Source of the DNA: Nitrospirota bacterium
GTDB lineage: Bacteria > Nitrospirota > Thermodesulfovibrionia > Thermodesulfovibrionales > JdFR-88
Reading direction: 5' to 3'
Length of the DNA: 64,000 nt
NCBI GenBank assembly: GCA_021825295.1
Contig: JAKAHV010000004.1
Coordinates: 1 to 64,000, forward strand
Shown: one piece after another, positions 17,258 through 26,436 of the stretch
Layout: every line of letters begins with the position of its first letter
Position numbering within the stretch: the first letter of the stretch is position 1
The notes under the pieces: generated by a model
Database searches by the model: none
Told to the model about the DNA's origin: nothing
The model's input: only the letters and a program-made list of their open reading frames with translations
Translations under genes and position numbers: made by a program

Positions 17258-20200
17258 TCAGTCCTTCCCCAGCATCTGCGCATAGATTGACTCAGTCGCG
17301 GCCGACGGGCCTATATCCAGTTTTGACGCCAGTCTCGAACGGCATTGGTTGTAAACCATCATGGCTTTTGTCCTCTGCCCAATGCGGGAAAGGCAAAACA
17401 TGAGTCTCTGATAGAACTCCTCCGCCGTGTCGTTGGCCTCTATCCCCCTTTGGTATACATCGATCGCTTTTTCCAGCCGCTCCTCCCGCTCATAGGCATT
17501 CCCCAGCGCCATGATCAGGTTCAAAAAAAGGTAGTCCAGTTTCTCTTGTTTTGAAATGACCCATGTCTCCATGGCGTCCATGGGCAGAAACCTGCCTTTG
17601 TATATTTTTAATGCGTTTTGCAAATGGTCCGCTTTATCGGGCAGATTCTCCCTTGCCCAGTAATTCATCGCCTCAAAGGACCAGACATCGGCCCAGACAT
17701 ACCGCCGGTTGAGGCTGATCTTCCCATCGCTTAGAAGCACCGTTTTCTCATTTTTTAAAAGCTTCCTCAGACGGTGCAAAGTGGTATTGAACGATTGCTG
17801 CGCAAGATCACCGTCCGCGTCCGGCCAAAGGGTATCGGTCAGCTCTTTATCCGGCACGCCTTCAGGGCCCATTGCAACAAGCATTTTGAGCATCTGCAGG
17901 GGCTTTTTTTGCGTCTTCCCGCTGGATTCCAGCATCCGGTCGTTTATTAACGCCTCGAACCTGCCCAATGTGTATACTTTGACGGGGTACGGCCATGCAT
18001 CGGTTTCAGGCGGCGTGTCCGTATACAGCCCCCTTTTCCGTATCAGGTCCTTCACGAATTCAGTTTCGATATTTTCCCTGAGGGCACTCTCACATAACCT
18101 GGCCATCATCGGGACACGCCAGCCGTACATATTTGCCAGTGAATGTTTATGGGCGACGGCGAAGGCCGCCCTCAGCAGGTCCGTCCCCCTTGATTGCCCT
18201 CCGTCTTCAAACGCCGCGTCGGCCCTGAAAATGAGGTGCATGAATTCCCAAAAGGCGCTTTTCATCCGGCCGGCGATCTGCCTGCCCGCCTCGAACTCGC
18301 GTTCAGACGCTTCAATGTCCCCTTTTGAATGCAGGACCCCTGCAAGCGCAATGTGCACGGCGGCAACGGGCGGCAGGTATCCCGTTTTTGGCATGATTTC
18401 TTTCGAGAGCTGCTGATACCTGTAGGCGGCCTCGATATCATCCGACAGGACCGATTCCCAGCCCTTAAGGAAATAATAGAAGGCTTGGTTTAACCTCGTG
18501 GCCCTTTCGAGGCCGGCGGACATTTCCGCGAGGACCCGCTGCGCGGTTTCCATGTCGTTTTTGCTCAGGGCCGCGGCCGCCGCATTGCCCATGAGATGGT
18601 CGTCCCATATATGGATGCCGTTTTGGGCTGATAATCTCAACGCCTGGCGGGCGGTATCGATGCATTGATCGCAGTTTCCCGTAAAAAACTGATAAAGGGC
18701 CTTTACCGCCCTCATGCTCATGGAAAACACGTCCGGCAAAAGGCCCTCCTGTGATAAAAGAGAGTCAAAAAAATTGACTATGATTCCGGCGCGGGCGGGG
18801 TCTCCCTTCCAGAGGAAGTAGACCGCCAGATGATTGCCCGTCATTATTTTAAGGTCGATATCGATCTGTTCCCCGGAAAAAAGGAGATTGAACGCACGGT
18901 CGCAAAAGGCGTCTATATCGAACCCATCCGGGATATTTACCGTCAGCGAATTGAAGATGTTCATGATCACGCGGGTCTCGATTGCGGCCGAGGGGAAGGA
19001 GGGGGCCTGCTCCAGTATGTCCCTGATAATATTGAGCCAGGCCTCAATCTCACTGTATTCCGAGCAATGGAATGAGAGCGCGACTGCTTCCGACCATGCA
19101 AGGAACATCCAGGTGCGCTCGTTTTGCTGCCTGAAGATGTTGAAGGCCGTTTTGAGGCAGTCCCGGCTTTTGAGGGGGTCCGCCGATGAAAGCGCCATCC
19201 CCTTCCAATACATAAGAACGGGGTTGCCCTCCACACGGGCTTCCGGCAGATACCCCAGCCATCTCCTTAATGTTTCCGTTCGCCCCTGCCTGGTAAGGGC
19301 CTGGGCGTTTTCAAGTATCTGGTTTTCGACCTGCTCAAATGCGCCGGCTTGAAAATAAAGCTCCACCCCATCTTCAATCCTGCCCGATCCGGTAAGCAGC
19401 CGCGCTGCCCTTGTCCGGATGTCAAAGAGTTCGCCGGGGCTGAAAACCTCCCGGGCCTTTGAATGAAGGAATTCGCGGAAGAGCGGATGATACTGGTAGA
19501 TATCGTCTCCACCCGGGTGCTTTGTTGTAAAAAAATGCTCTCCGCTCAGCCGGGACAGCAGCCGGCTTGCATATGGCAGCCCGGTCAGGTTTTCGGCGAT
19601 CGAGGGGGCTATCTGGGGCAAAAAAGAGGTCTCAAGAAGAAACCTCTGGGTTGCCTCATCATTCTTCTGGAATACCTCCACCGCGAAATACTTGAAAAGG
19701 TCCCCAGACGGCTTCACTGATTTCAGAGGATCAATCCCCCCCGCCTTCTTAATGCTGTCGTTCAGAAGGACCATTCCCGCAATCCAGCCGTCCGTTTTCC
19801 GGTGAAGGAATTCTATATGGGAATCCGGGACCTCCCCGTTATGGCCGAACACCTTTTTCGTCTCACCGCTGGTAAACCGCAGATCGGGCCAGTCGAACAA
19901 GGCTATCCGGCCGTTGGCATAAAGCCTTGAAAACCCTTCCGGCAGCTCCCTGCGGCTTAATACTATTATGTTGATTCCTTCCGGAGCCAGTGAGGCCCCT
20001 GTCTCGATTATTTCATGGAAATTCAACCCCTCGGGGACTTCCTGATAATTATCAAGCACTATTGCACAGGGCCTTTTCAGCATCCCGTAGAGATGTTCGA
20101 AATAAAGCCTGGTAAAGGCCCGGACATCCACAAGATATTCGGGGGTCAACAGCGGGAGGTTTTTGTTTTTTTTGTGGTTTCGCGGGGCGGCCTTTTTTGC

Positions 20201-20467
20201 CGCAAGCCCCATGTAGTAGAAAAAAGTTGCGGGGTCGCTGTCGCCCCGGTCCACATGATACCAGATGCTGGGCAGCTTGATGGAATCAAGAAAACTGGCC
20301 GCCACGGTGGTTTTCCCGGATCCGCCGGGCGCCTGGATCCAGATCAGCAGTTTTTGCCTGGCCTCGGATAGCCTGCTGAAGAGATTTTTCCTAAGCAGGA
20401 CTCCGCGTATTTTGGGGCGAGTTATCTTGACCGGCAAAGAATATTCAGCCACCAGAAAATCCCGCAC
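17258..20467 (-). CDS. MalT/SARP-like transcriptional activator with ATPase and BTAD domains
   Basis: 1069 residues. The N-terminal STAND-type ATPase has a Walker A motif (GGSGKTT) near residues 48-54 and a Walker B-like AIVLDNYQEV near 134-143. A long helical, TPR-like middle region (about 350-800) follows. A winged-helix OmpR-type domain begins near 830 (VKVYTLGRFEALIND) and leads into a bacterial transcriptional activation domain (WSFEAMNYWA to the end). The arrangement matches large AfsR/SARP-like activators. The GTG start at 20467 has no clear ribosome binding site; a second GTG 18 bases later is possible. A MITE-like repeat ends five bases upstream. The inducer and targets are unknown. 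Confidence 0.85.
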   Translation of the reverse strand: MRDFLVAEYSLPVKITRPKIRGVLLRKNLFSRLSEARQKLLIWIQAPGGSGKTTVAASFLDSIKLPSIWYHVDRGDSDPATFFYYMGLAAKKAAPRNHKKNKNLPLLTPEYLVDVRAFTRLYFEHLYGMLKRPCAIVLDNYQEVPEGLNFHEIIETGASLAPEGINIIVLSRRELPEGFSRLYANGRIALFDWPDLRFTSGETKKVFGHNGEVPDSHIEFLHRKTDGWIAGMVLLNDSIKKAGGIDPLKSVKPSGDLFKYFAVEVFQKNDEATQRFLLETSFLPQIAPSIAENLTGLPYASRLLSRLSGEHFFTTKHPGGDDIYQYHPLFREFLHSKAREVFSPGELFDIRTRAARLLTGSGRIEDGVELYFQAGAFEQVENQILENAQALTRQGRTETLRRWLGYLPEARVEGNPVLMYWKGMALSSADPLKSRDCLKTAFNIFRQQNERTWMFLAWSEAVALSFHCSEYSEIEAWLNIIRDILEQAPSFPSAAIETRVIMNIFNSLTVNIPDGFDIDAFCDRAFNLLFSGEQIDIDLKIMTGNHLAVYFLWKGDPARAGIIVNFFDSLLSQEGLLPDVFSMSMRAVKALYQFFTGNCDQCIDTARQALRLSAQNGIHIWDDHLMGNAAAAALSKNDMETAQRVLAEMSAGLERATRLNQAFYYFLKGWESVLSDDIEAAYRYQQLSKEIMPKTGYLPPVAAVHIALAGVLHSKGDIEASEREFEAGRQIAGRMKSAFWEFMHLIFRADAAFEDGGQSRGTDLLRAAFAVAHKHSLANMYGWRVPMMARLCESALRENIETEFVKDLIRKRGLYTDTPPETDAWPYPVKVYTLGRFEALINDRMLESSGKTQKKPLQMLKMLVAMGPEGVPDKELTDTLWPDADGDLAQQSFNTTLHRLRKLLKNEKTVLLSDGKISLNRRYVWADVWSFEAMNYWARENLPDKADHLQNALKIYKGRFLPMDAMETWVISKQEKLDYLFLNLIMALGNAYEREERLEKAIDVYQRGIEANDTAEEFYQRLMFCLSRIGQRTKAMMVYNQCRSRLASKLDIGPSAATESIYAQMLGKD

Positions 20468-20471
20468 TGAT

Positions 20472-20652
20472 TAGAACCTATCTCAAAATCGCTTCTGGCT
20501 GCAAGAGGCCGAAATCGCGGCATACAGTGTCATGCAGGAAAAATCGTCCTCAACGCAGCGCTGCTGCGCCTCCGGGCGATTTCCCCTTTTCTTCTTGTCT
20601 GCCACGATTTCCTCTCTCTTTCGCTTCGGAATCAATTTTGAGATAGGTTCTA
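20472..20652. mobile_element. MITE-like element with 18-bp terminal inverted repeats (copy 1)
   Basis: TAGAACCTATCTCAAAAT at the left end and its exact complement at the right end bound 181 bp with no coding sequence. Shorter relatives with the same ends lie at 27160-27251 and around 45882-45916, and a lone right end is at 41439-41450. It sits directly upstream of the large regulator and may have displaced or supplied its promoter. Confidence 0.8.
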
Positions 20653-20666
20653 GTGATATGGATCAC
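20653..20666. promoter_or_regulatory. GTGAT-N4-ATCAC palindrome (CRP/FNR-like site)
   Basis: The dyad GTGAT-ATGG-ATCAC abuts the MITE-like element in the intergenic region between lemA and the large regulator. Its arms resemble binding sites of CRP/FNR-family regulators. The rest of the gap to 20968 is AT-rich with no gene that I can support. Confidence 0.3.
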
Positions 20667-20968
20667 CTTATACCTTCGCACATATATTACAAAAATAAAT
20701 GTTTAAAAAACAATTTTCTGCTCAACTCCATGAATTCCAAGAGAAAAGTCGTTCGTAAGTCATTTGTAAGCGCCCCTCGGATATATTTTGTTTAGTTGAA
20801 CAGTCCGGGCTGAAACCTTGAAAAATAAGTCCGTATTCCGCCATGCTGCGGAATACTGCCTGCTTTGCGGGCAGGCATGACATGAAGACGAGGATACTGA
20901 ATTGCGCGCCTTGGCGCCCGTAAAAATTCACAGGCGCCGGGAGCATGGGACGCGCGGAAGCCGGCGGC

Positions 20969-21544
20969 TCAGAATTTAACCTGCGGGGCCGCCTCCTCGC
21001 CCTGCGGAGGCTGATAGTACGGAGCGGGGCCTACATGCGCCAGGCCGGCGTAAATTCCCCCGGTAACGGTCCTGATATAGGCGTTTAGCCTCATGACTGC
21101 ATCGTTGTACCTCTTCCTGGCGACGGCTATACGGTTTTCCGTCCCCTCGATGCTGTCCTGGAGTTTCAGGAAATCCTCGTTTGCCTTCAGGTCAGGATAC
21201 CGCTCCTGCAGCAGAAGCAGCCTGGACAGCGGGCCTTCGAGCTGGTTTGCGGCCGCTATCTTCTGCTGCACCGAGCCGGCCTGGAAATATTTCACCCTGG
21301 CCGACGCGATGTCCTCGAAGATGCCTTTTTCGTGCGCCGCGTAGCCCTTTACCGTCGCCACGAGATTTGGTATCAGGTCGTATCTCCTTTTGAGCTGGAC
21401 CTCGACCTGCGCCCACTGGTTTTTCACGCTCTCGTCCATCCTCACCACCCGGTTGTAGCCCGATATTACAATGCCCGCGAAGATCACGCCGGCAAACACA
21501 ACCGCGCCTGTTAAAACCATGGCCTTCTTTAAGCCATCAGACAT
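20969..21544 (-). CDS. lemA: LemA family protein
   Basis: 191 residues. One N-terminal membrane helix (about 8-29) is followed by the LemA domain, with SGYNRVVRMDESVKNQWAQV near 28-47 and RRYDLIPNLVATVKGYAAHE near 53-72. The rest is a helical bundle typical of the family, ending in a Pro/Gln-rich tail. LemA proteins are anchored in the inner membrane; their role is not settled. The gene is 28 bases downstream of a TPM-domain gene, a pairing seen in many bacteria, and is likely co-transcribed with it. Confidence 0.92.
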   Translation of the reverse strand: MSDGLKKAMVLTGAVVFAGVIFAGIVISGYNRVVRMDESVKNQWAQVEVQLKRRYDLIPNLVATVKGYAAHEKGIFEDIASARVKYFQAGSVQQKIAAANQLEGPLSRLLLLQERYPDLKANEDFLKLQDSIEGTENRIAVARKRYNDAVMRLNAYIRTVTGGIYAGLAHVGPAPYYQPPQGEEAAPQVKF

Positions 21545-21572
21545 TCAAAAACCTCCTTTATGTTCCGTGTCC

Positions 21573-22364
21573 CTACCATCCGCCGCTCGCCCCCCCTCCT
21601 CCAAATCCGCCGCCCCCTCCGCCTCCAAAACTTCCACCTCCCCCGAATCCTCCTCCTCCAAATCCACCGCCCCCTCCGAATCCTCCCCCTCCGCCCAGCA
21701 GATATAGAATGAAAAGCCCCGGGTGCCTCAGGAAGAGCCCGAAGACTATGAGGAAGAAAATCCCGGCCAGTATGAGGCTGAAAGTATTTTCCGCCCCGCC
21801 ACCGCCGGCGGTTTCAACTGGGGCGGGGGCATTCTCCAGCCCGGATATCCGCACCCCCGAATCCCGGGCTATCTTTTGGGCGATCGCGGTGACGGCCAGC
21901 TCGATCCCCGTCGAATAGTCGCCCCTCCTGAAATTGGGGACCAGGTATTCGCGTCCTACGGTCCCCACGAAGCTGTCGGGCAGGGAGCCTTCGAGCCCGT
22001 AGCCGATCTCGAACCGGTATCTGTGCTCCTTCAGGGCGACCAGCAGGAGCGCCCCGTTGTCCTTGCCCTTCTGGCCGAGCTTCCATTTTTCGGCGACGGA
22101 GAGAGAGAAATCCTCTATCGGCCGGCCGTTCAAGTCCGGCACGGTAAGCACTATCACCTGCGCGGACGTCTTCCTCTCAAGCTCCTGAAGATATCCGTCA
22201 AGCCTCTGGCGGACGCCGGGGTCCATGATGCCGGCAAGGTCAACCACGTAATTCCGTGGCATGGGGGGGATGGCTGTTTCCGCGCCGGCAGTAGCGGCCC
22301 GGAGCGTTGCCAGCGCCAAAAGGACCGAACAGATAAAAAGCGCCCTTTTAAAGACTGACTTCAT
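21573..22364 (-). CDS. TPM-domain (YgcG-type) membrane protein
   Basis: 263 residues. A signal peptide (about 1-28) precedes a TPM domain (about 37-160) with VVDLAGIMDPGVRQRLDGYL and a characteristic VGREYLVPNFRRGDYSTGIE segment. A membrane helix lies near 197-220. The last 40 residues are almost pure Gly/Phe with a final GGASGGW, as in many YgcG proteins. The domain faces the periplasm; a phosphatase activity is known for plant relatives but unproven here. The start overlaps the end of the nucleotidyltransferase-like gene by 17 bases and lemA follows, suggesting a three-gene unit. Confidence 0.9.
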   Translation of the reverse strand: MKSVFKRALFICSVLLALATLRAATAGAETAIPPMPRNYVVDLAGIMDPGVRQRLDGYLQELERKTSAQVIVLTVPDLNGRPIEDFSLSVAEKWKLGQKGKDNGALLLVALKEHRYRFEIGYGLEGSLPDSFVGTVGREYLVPNFRRGDYSTGIELAVTAIAQKIARDSGVRISGLENAPAPVETAGGGGAENTFSLILAGIFFLIVFGLFLRHPGLFILYLLGGGGGFGGGGGFGGGGFGGGGSFGGGGGGGFGGGGASGGW

Positions 22365-23112
22365 CAGTTATCTCTGCGAGCCTGCGCGTGGCCTCGAAAT
22401 ACTGTTCGAAGGCGGTGTTTAACTCCTCCTGCGAGAGCCGCGCGCCCAGCCTCTTTTTTTCATGCACCTTGCTGAAGACGTAGGTATTTACGCCGGTCAT
22501 CTTCGAGAGGGTCCCGATCACTTCTGCGGCCGCAACGGGTGGCTCTTTCCCAAGCAGGTGGATGAGCCCCCGCATAAGCGGTATGTAGGATTTTATGGAC
22601 CTGAAAAAAGCCTCTGTCATGCGCCTCTGGTCTTCCAGCATCGAGAGGTATCCCTGCCGGAGCCCCACGAGCATCACCTTAAGCTCGCGTTCGCACTGCA
22701 GCCTGAGGTCTTTCCTGTCTATCTGTAGCCTCCCAAATATGTCCTCCCCGTAAACGGCCAGATGCACCAGCCTGAAATTCAGAAACTCCACCGGGAAGAC
22801 GTCTATCGAGTCCTCTATATGTTTTTCTGTCATGAGCAGCGGCGGGGAAATCCTCTTTTTGGCATGGGCCCTGCCAATGGGCGCAAGCCTTCTTATCGTT
22901 TGCAGGTCCATCCGGTTGAAAAGGACGACAGTGTTTATGTCCGAGGTTTTTGGATGGTAATCCGGAGTAAGGGCGCTGCCCACCACATAGAGGGAGTTTA
23001 TCTCTTCGCCGAAGGCCTTCACAATGTCGCTGAAAAACGGGGCCACCTTGCCGCTTATGTCTGGCGCAAGCCCCGTAAGGCGAAGATTCAAGCCGTCATC
23101 CGCATGGGCCAA
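22348..23112 (-). CDS. Nucleotidyltransferase-like protein
   Basis: 254 residues from a TTG start preceded by GGAAGGAGG. Near residues 42-60 is VVGSALTPDYHPKTSDINTV, matching the Gly-Ser helix and the two-acid motif of the polymerase-beta nucleotidyltransferase superfamily. The second acidic position is Asn (SDIN), so catalysis is uncertain. The C-terminal half is helical and may be a HEPN-like or substrate-binding domain. Substrate unknown. It is followed by, and overlaps, the TPM gene, a link for which I know no functional explanation. Confidence 0.6.
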   Translation of the reverse strand: MAHADDGLNLRLTGLAPDISGKVAPFFSDIVKAFGEEINSLYVVGSALTPDYHPKTSDINTVVLFNRMDLQTIRRLAPIGRAHAKKRISPPLLMTEKHIEDSIDVFPVEFLNFRLVHLAVYGEDIFGRLQIDRKDLRLQCERELKVMLVGLRQGYLSMLEDQRRMTEAFFRSIKSYIPLMRGLIHLLGKEPPVAAAEVIGTLSKMTGVNTYVFSKVHEKKRLGARLSQEELNTAFEQYFEATRRLAEITDEVSL

Positions 23113-23164
23113 GTGGTTTGGACCCTCCTTCCTTCCGTATTATCGTATTTATCAGGTATCAATC

Positions 23165-24586
23165 TTAATGGGTGAAATGGCGTGCAAGCCCGGTCTGTCT
23201 TGCGGCCTCCGTGACCGCGCGGGCCACGGCGGCCGTCACCTTTCTGTCAAAGATGCTGGGCAGGATATAGTCCTCGTGCAGCTCGTCGTCTTTCACGATG
23301 CCGGCGATGGCCTTTGCCGCGGCGAATTTCACCTGCTCGTTGACGCCGGTCGCCCTGGCGTCCAGCAGGCCGCGGAAGATGCCCGGGAAGCTGAGCATGT
23401 TGTTTATCTGGTTCGGGTAGTCGGACCTGCCGGTCGCAAGCACCCTGGCAAGGGGAAGCGCCTCTTCCGGGGAGATTTCCGGCTCCGGGTTTGCGAGGGT
23501 GAAGAGCACCCTTCCTTCGACTGGGGCCATGCCCTTTACGTCTTCGGCCCTGACGGCCCCGGGGCCTGAAAGGCCTATAAAGATCTCCGCCCCGCGCATG
23601 GCGTCGGCGAGGCTGCCCTTGATATTGCGGGGGTTTGTGAGCCTCGCCAGCTCTTTTTTGTACGGGTTCATGTTCCGCCTTCTGCCGGCATAAATGGCGC
23701 CCGCCCGGTCGCAGACGGTGATGTCCCTGATGCCGCATGAAAGGAGCATTTTCGAAGTGGCCATGCCGGCGGCCCCGGCGCCCGCGACGGCCACCCGCAT
23801 TTTCTTCATGTCTTTTTTCAGGAGCCTGGAGACGTTCATGAGCGCCGCCGTTATGATCACGGCCGTGCCGTGCTGGTCGTCGTGGAAGACCGGGATATCC
23901 AGGAGCCGCCTGAGCCTGGACTCGATATCAAAACACCGGGGGGCGGATATGTCCTCCAGGTTTATTCCGCCGAAGGCGGGGGCTATTTTCTCCACGGCGC
24001 TTACTATGGCGTCCGGGTCGGTTGTGCCAAGCGCCATCGGGAAGGCGTCAACGCCCCCGAATTCCTTGAACAGCATCGCCTTGCCTTCCATGACGGGCAT
24101 CGCCGCCTCCGGCCCGATATCGCCAAGGCCCAGCACGGCCGTGCCGTCCGTGATTATGAGGATCGTGTTTCCTTTTATCGTGTAGCGCCAGGCATGCTCC
24201 CTGTTCTCTTTTATGTCCAGGCAGACCCTGGCCACCCCCGGGGTATAGACCTTCGAGAGGTCGTCCCTGTTTCTTACGGGTATCCTGTTGTGTATCTCTA
24301 TCTTGCCCCCCTGGTGGACGAAGAAGGTCTTGTCCAGCACGCGGAGGGCCTTCAAGCCCGGAATTGCCTTCACGGCCCTGACAATCTGCCTTTCGTGCTC
24401 CTCGTCCCTGGCGTTTACAGTGATATCGCGGATTATCTTCCCCTTTTCCACCCGGACGATATCGATGGAGCCGAGATCGCCCCCGGACTTGCCAATGGCG
24501 GCGGCAATCCTTGCGAACATGCCGACCCGGTTTTCTATCTCACATCTGATGGTTATGCTGTAGCCCGGACTGGGCCGGTGGTGCAT
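23165..24586 (-). CDS. Malic enzyme with N-terminal ACT domain
   Basis: 473 residues. An ACT domain (about 8-85, with RVGMFARIAAAIGKSGGDLG) precedes the malic enzyme. The catalytic Tyr lies in LSKVYTPGVA near 114, the substrate/metal region includes DGTAVLGLGDIGPEAAMPVMEGK and FHDDQHGTA, and the dinucleotide fold is VAVAGAGAAGMATSKML near 284-300. It decarboxylates malate to pyruvate with NAD(P). The ACT domain suggests allosteric control by an amino acid or other small ligand. Pyruvate links it to the oxidoreductase at 5.3-8.3 kb. Confidence 0.93.
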   Translation of the reverse strand: MHHRPSPGYSITIRCEIENRVGMFARIAAAIGKSGGDLGSIDIVRVEKGKIIRDITVNARDEEHERQIVRAVKAIPGLKALRVLDKTFFVHQGGKIEIHNRIPVRNRDDLSKVYTPGVARVCLDIKENREHAWRYTIKGNTILIITDGTAVLGLGDIGPEAAMPVMEGKAMLFKEFGGVDAFPMALGTTDPDAIVSAVEKIAPAFGGINLEDISAPRCFDIESRLRRLLDIPVFHDDQHGTAVIITAALMNVSRLLKKDMKKMRVAVAGAGAAGMATSKMLLSCGIRDITVCDRAGAIYAGRRRNMNPYKKELARLTNPRNIKGSLADAMRGAEIFIGLSGPGAVRAEDVKGMAPVEGRVLFTLANPEPEISPEEALPLARVLATGRSDYPNQINNMLSFPGIFRGLLDARATGVNEQVKFAAAKAIAGIVKDDELHEDYILPSIFDRKVTAAVARAVTEAARQTGLARHFTH

Positions 24587-24696
24587 GACGTGTCACCTTC
24601 TTTATTCATTGTGGAGTGCTCCAAGGTCTAATTTAACAGAAACGGGGCAAAAAGTCTCATGGCATGAGGTAGTGGGTCAGTTTGGCCATGCAGACC

Positions 24697-24838
24697 GGGC
24701 AGAAGGCGGATGAGAGCATGGCTCGCGTCATTCTCGGCAGCCGTCCATGGCCGCTCCGAGGCTTTTGCCTGCCGCCGCCATCCGGGCGGCGTCTGCGGCA
24801 AAAAAATCCGCTCGCATGCCCCCATCCGCCTTCTGCCT
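24697..24838. repeat. Nested palindromic intergenic element
   Basis: GCAGAAGGCGGATG at 24699-24712 and its exact complement at 24823-24836 form outer arms, extended imperfectly by a GCATG block. Inside, TTTTGCC (24763-24769) pairs with GGCAAAA (24797-24803), around GCCGCC and GGCGGC. The 354-base region between malic enzyme and the cardiolipin-synthase-like gene holds nothing else except the -10 box at 24928. Confidence 0.6.
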
Positions 24839-24927
24839 CAAACGACGTTTGCTTATACCGGTTTATTTGGAGTCGCCGGGCGATGGCAAATCAACCCCAA
24901 ATCTGTCGCAGGCGCCAAAGCCTGAGT

Positions 24928-24933
24928 TATAAT
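24928..24933 (+). promoter_or_regulatory. -10 box immediately before the cardiolipin-synthase-like gene
   Basis: A perfect TATAAT ends seven bases before the ATG at 24941, and no ribosome binding site lies between them. This repeats the arrangement seen at 597-609 and suggests a leaderless transcript. Confidence 0.45.
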
Positions 24934-24940
24934 TCCTATA

Positions 24941-26107
24941 ATGGGTAACTATACGGTGGAAGAAGGTTTCATAAGCCGCGATATAGAGTACATCTACCGG
25001 GACAGGTTCGCCCCGGGCAATAACGTGGAGCTGCTGTGGAAGGGGACCGAGGCGTTCAACCGGATTTTCGAGGCGGTGAGGGCCGCGCGCTCTTTTGTGT
25101 GCCTCGAGTTCTACATCTACCGCAATGACGACACGGGGCGCGAGCTGGCGGAGATACTCAAACAAAAGGCGGGGGAGGGGGTCAAGGTCTATATCCTCTA
25201 CGATCACTTCGGCTCATTTGGCACCCCCAGAAGTTTTTGGCGCGGGCTTGCGGAGGCGGGGGTGCGGATCGGGGCCTCATATGTGTTCAAGTTCGACTCA
25301 CCGCTGAGATATATACACCGCGACCACAGGAAACTCATCATCATAGACGGGCAGTCCGCATTCACGGGGGGGCTGAATATCGCAAACGAATACAGGGGGC
25401 TCCATCTGAGGATGAAAAAGGGATGGCGGGACACGGGTGTCTTCATAAAGGGACCCGCCGCGAAGGCCCTTCTCGGGAAATTCAGAAAATCCTGGCGTCT
25501 GTGGGGGAAGGGCCCGCTGGATGCGGGGCTGCCGGCGCCCCCGGATGCCGCGGGAGGCCCGCTGTCCGTGATCCCGATATTCGCTGGTTCCGGCAAGGGG
25601 AGAAGGAGGCTCCGGAGGCTCCTCTATTACAGCATCAACCACGCGAAGAAAAGCATCTTTCTTACGACCGCGTACTTCTGTCCGAGCAGAAGGATGATAG
25701 AGACCCTGGAGGCCGCCGCAAGGCGCGGCGTGGAGGTGAAACTCCTCCTGCAGGGCCATACGGATGTGCCGGTCGCAAAATACGCGGGCATGATGTACTA
25801 CGACAGGCTTTTAAGGGCCGGGATAGAAATTCACCACTACCTTGGCCAGGTCCTCCACGCAAAGACGTACGTGTTCGACCTGGCATGGAGCATAGTGGGC
25901 TCGGCCAACCTGGACTTCCAGTCCCTCCGGTGGAACGACGAGGGCAACGTGGGCATACTGGATGAGGGATTTGCCGGGATGCTCTGCGACGTCTTCCATG
26001 AGGACCTTTCAAACGCCGAGCAGGTCGTGCTTGACAAGTGGAGGAGGCGGCCCCTGGCGGACAAGATCAAGGAGAGGGTCTTTTCCCTTATAAGAAGAAG
26101 GCTCTAA
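24941..26107 (+). CDS. Cardiolipin synthase-like phospholipase D superfamily protein (ClsB-type)
   Basis: 388 residues with two HKD motifs. The first is HRDHRKLIIIDGQSAFTGG near 127-145 and the second HAKTYVFDLAWSIVGSANLD near 304-323. There are no N-terminal membrane helices, as in ClsB (YbhO) rather than ClsA. It probably transfers phosphatidyl groups to make cardiolipin at the inner membrane. pgsA and plsY, which make its substrates, are at 31.7-32.9 kb. Convergent with the small HhH gene. Confidence 0.88.
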   Translation: MGNYTVEEGFISRDIEYIYRDRFAPGNNVELLWKGTEAFNRIFEAVRAARSFVCLEFYIYRNDDTGRELAEILKQKAGEGVKVYILYDHFGSFGTPRSFWRGLAEAGVRIGASYVFKFDSPLRYIHRDHRKLIIIDGQSAFTGGLNIANEYRGLHLRMKKGWRDTGVFIKGPAAKALLGKFRKSWRLWGKGPLDAGLPAPPDAAGGPLSVIPIFAGSGKGRRRLRRLLYYSINHAKKSIFLTTAYFCPSRRMIETLEAAARRGVEVKLLLQGHTDVPVAKYAGMMYYDRLLRAGIEIHHYLGQVLHAKTYVFDLAWSIVGSANLDFQSLRWNDEGNVGILDEGFAGMLCDVFHEDLSNAEQVVLDKWRRRPLADKIKERVFSLIRRRL

Positions 26108-26187
26108 AATCCATCGGAGCGGGGCCGGGGAGCGGCCTCATCGGCATTTTACGCCATAAGGCGGCCCCCCGGGTGTTCATTATCTCT

Positions 26188-26436
26188 CTACCATTCTTCC
26201 TCTTCGCCCCCCTGTTCTTCCCCAAGGGTGGCCCCGCTTTCCTTCAGCTCTTCGATCAGGCTTTCGGAAAAGCCTTCCACGTTTTCCAGGTCCTCCCAGC
26301 TTTCAAAGGGGCCGTTCTCATCACGATAGTCCACCAGGGCCTGGGCCTTTTTCTTCCCGAGTATTTTCAGGCGGACAAGTTCCTCGACATCGGCCGAATT
26401 AAGGTCTACCAGTTGTTTTATGTGTTCCTTGGCCAT
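26188..26436 (-). CDS. Small helix-hairpin-helix protein (ComEA-like domain)
   Basis: 82 residues from the ATG at 26436, which follows AGGAGG by six bases; a further eight upstream codons are unlikely to be translated. Tandem HhH motifs span about 8-65: LNSADVEELVRLKILGKKKA and ESWEDLENVEGFSESLIEEL. The C-terminus is acidic. Such domains bind DNA non-specifically, but here there is no signal peptide or membrane anchor, so a role in DNA uptake is doubtful. Confidence 0.75.
   Translation of the reverse strand: MAKEHIKQLVDLNSADVEELVRLKILGKKKAQALVDYRDENGPFESWEDLENVEGFSESLIEELKESGATLGEEQGGEEEEW

Noticed and set aside
16893..17283. Small genes on the minus strand between thiC and the large regulator
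   Set aside because: Several overlapping open frames exist, but none has a ribosome binding site or recognisable domain, and composition is Cys/Ser/Pro-rich as in non-coding frames.
21573..21720. Gene in the repetitive Gly/Pro-rich frames opposite the TPM tail
   Set aside because: These frames are shadows of the GGC/GGA codon repeats of the poly-Gly tail.
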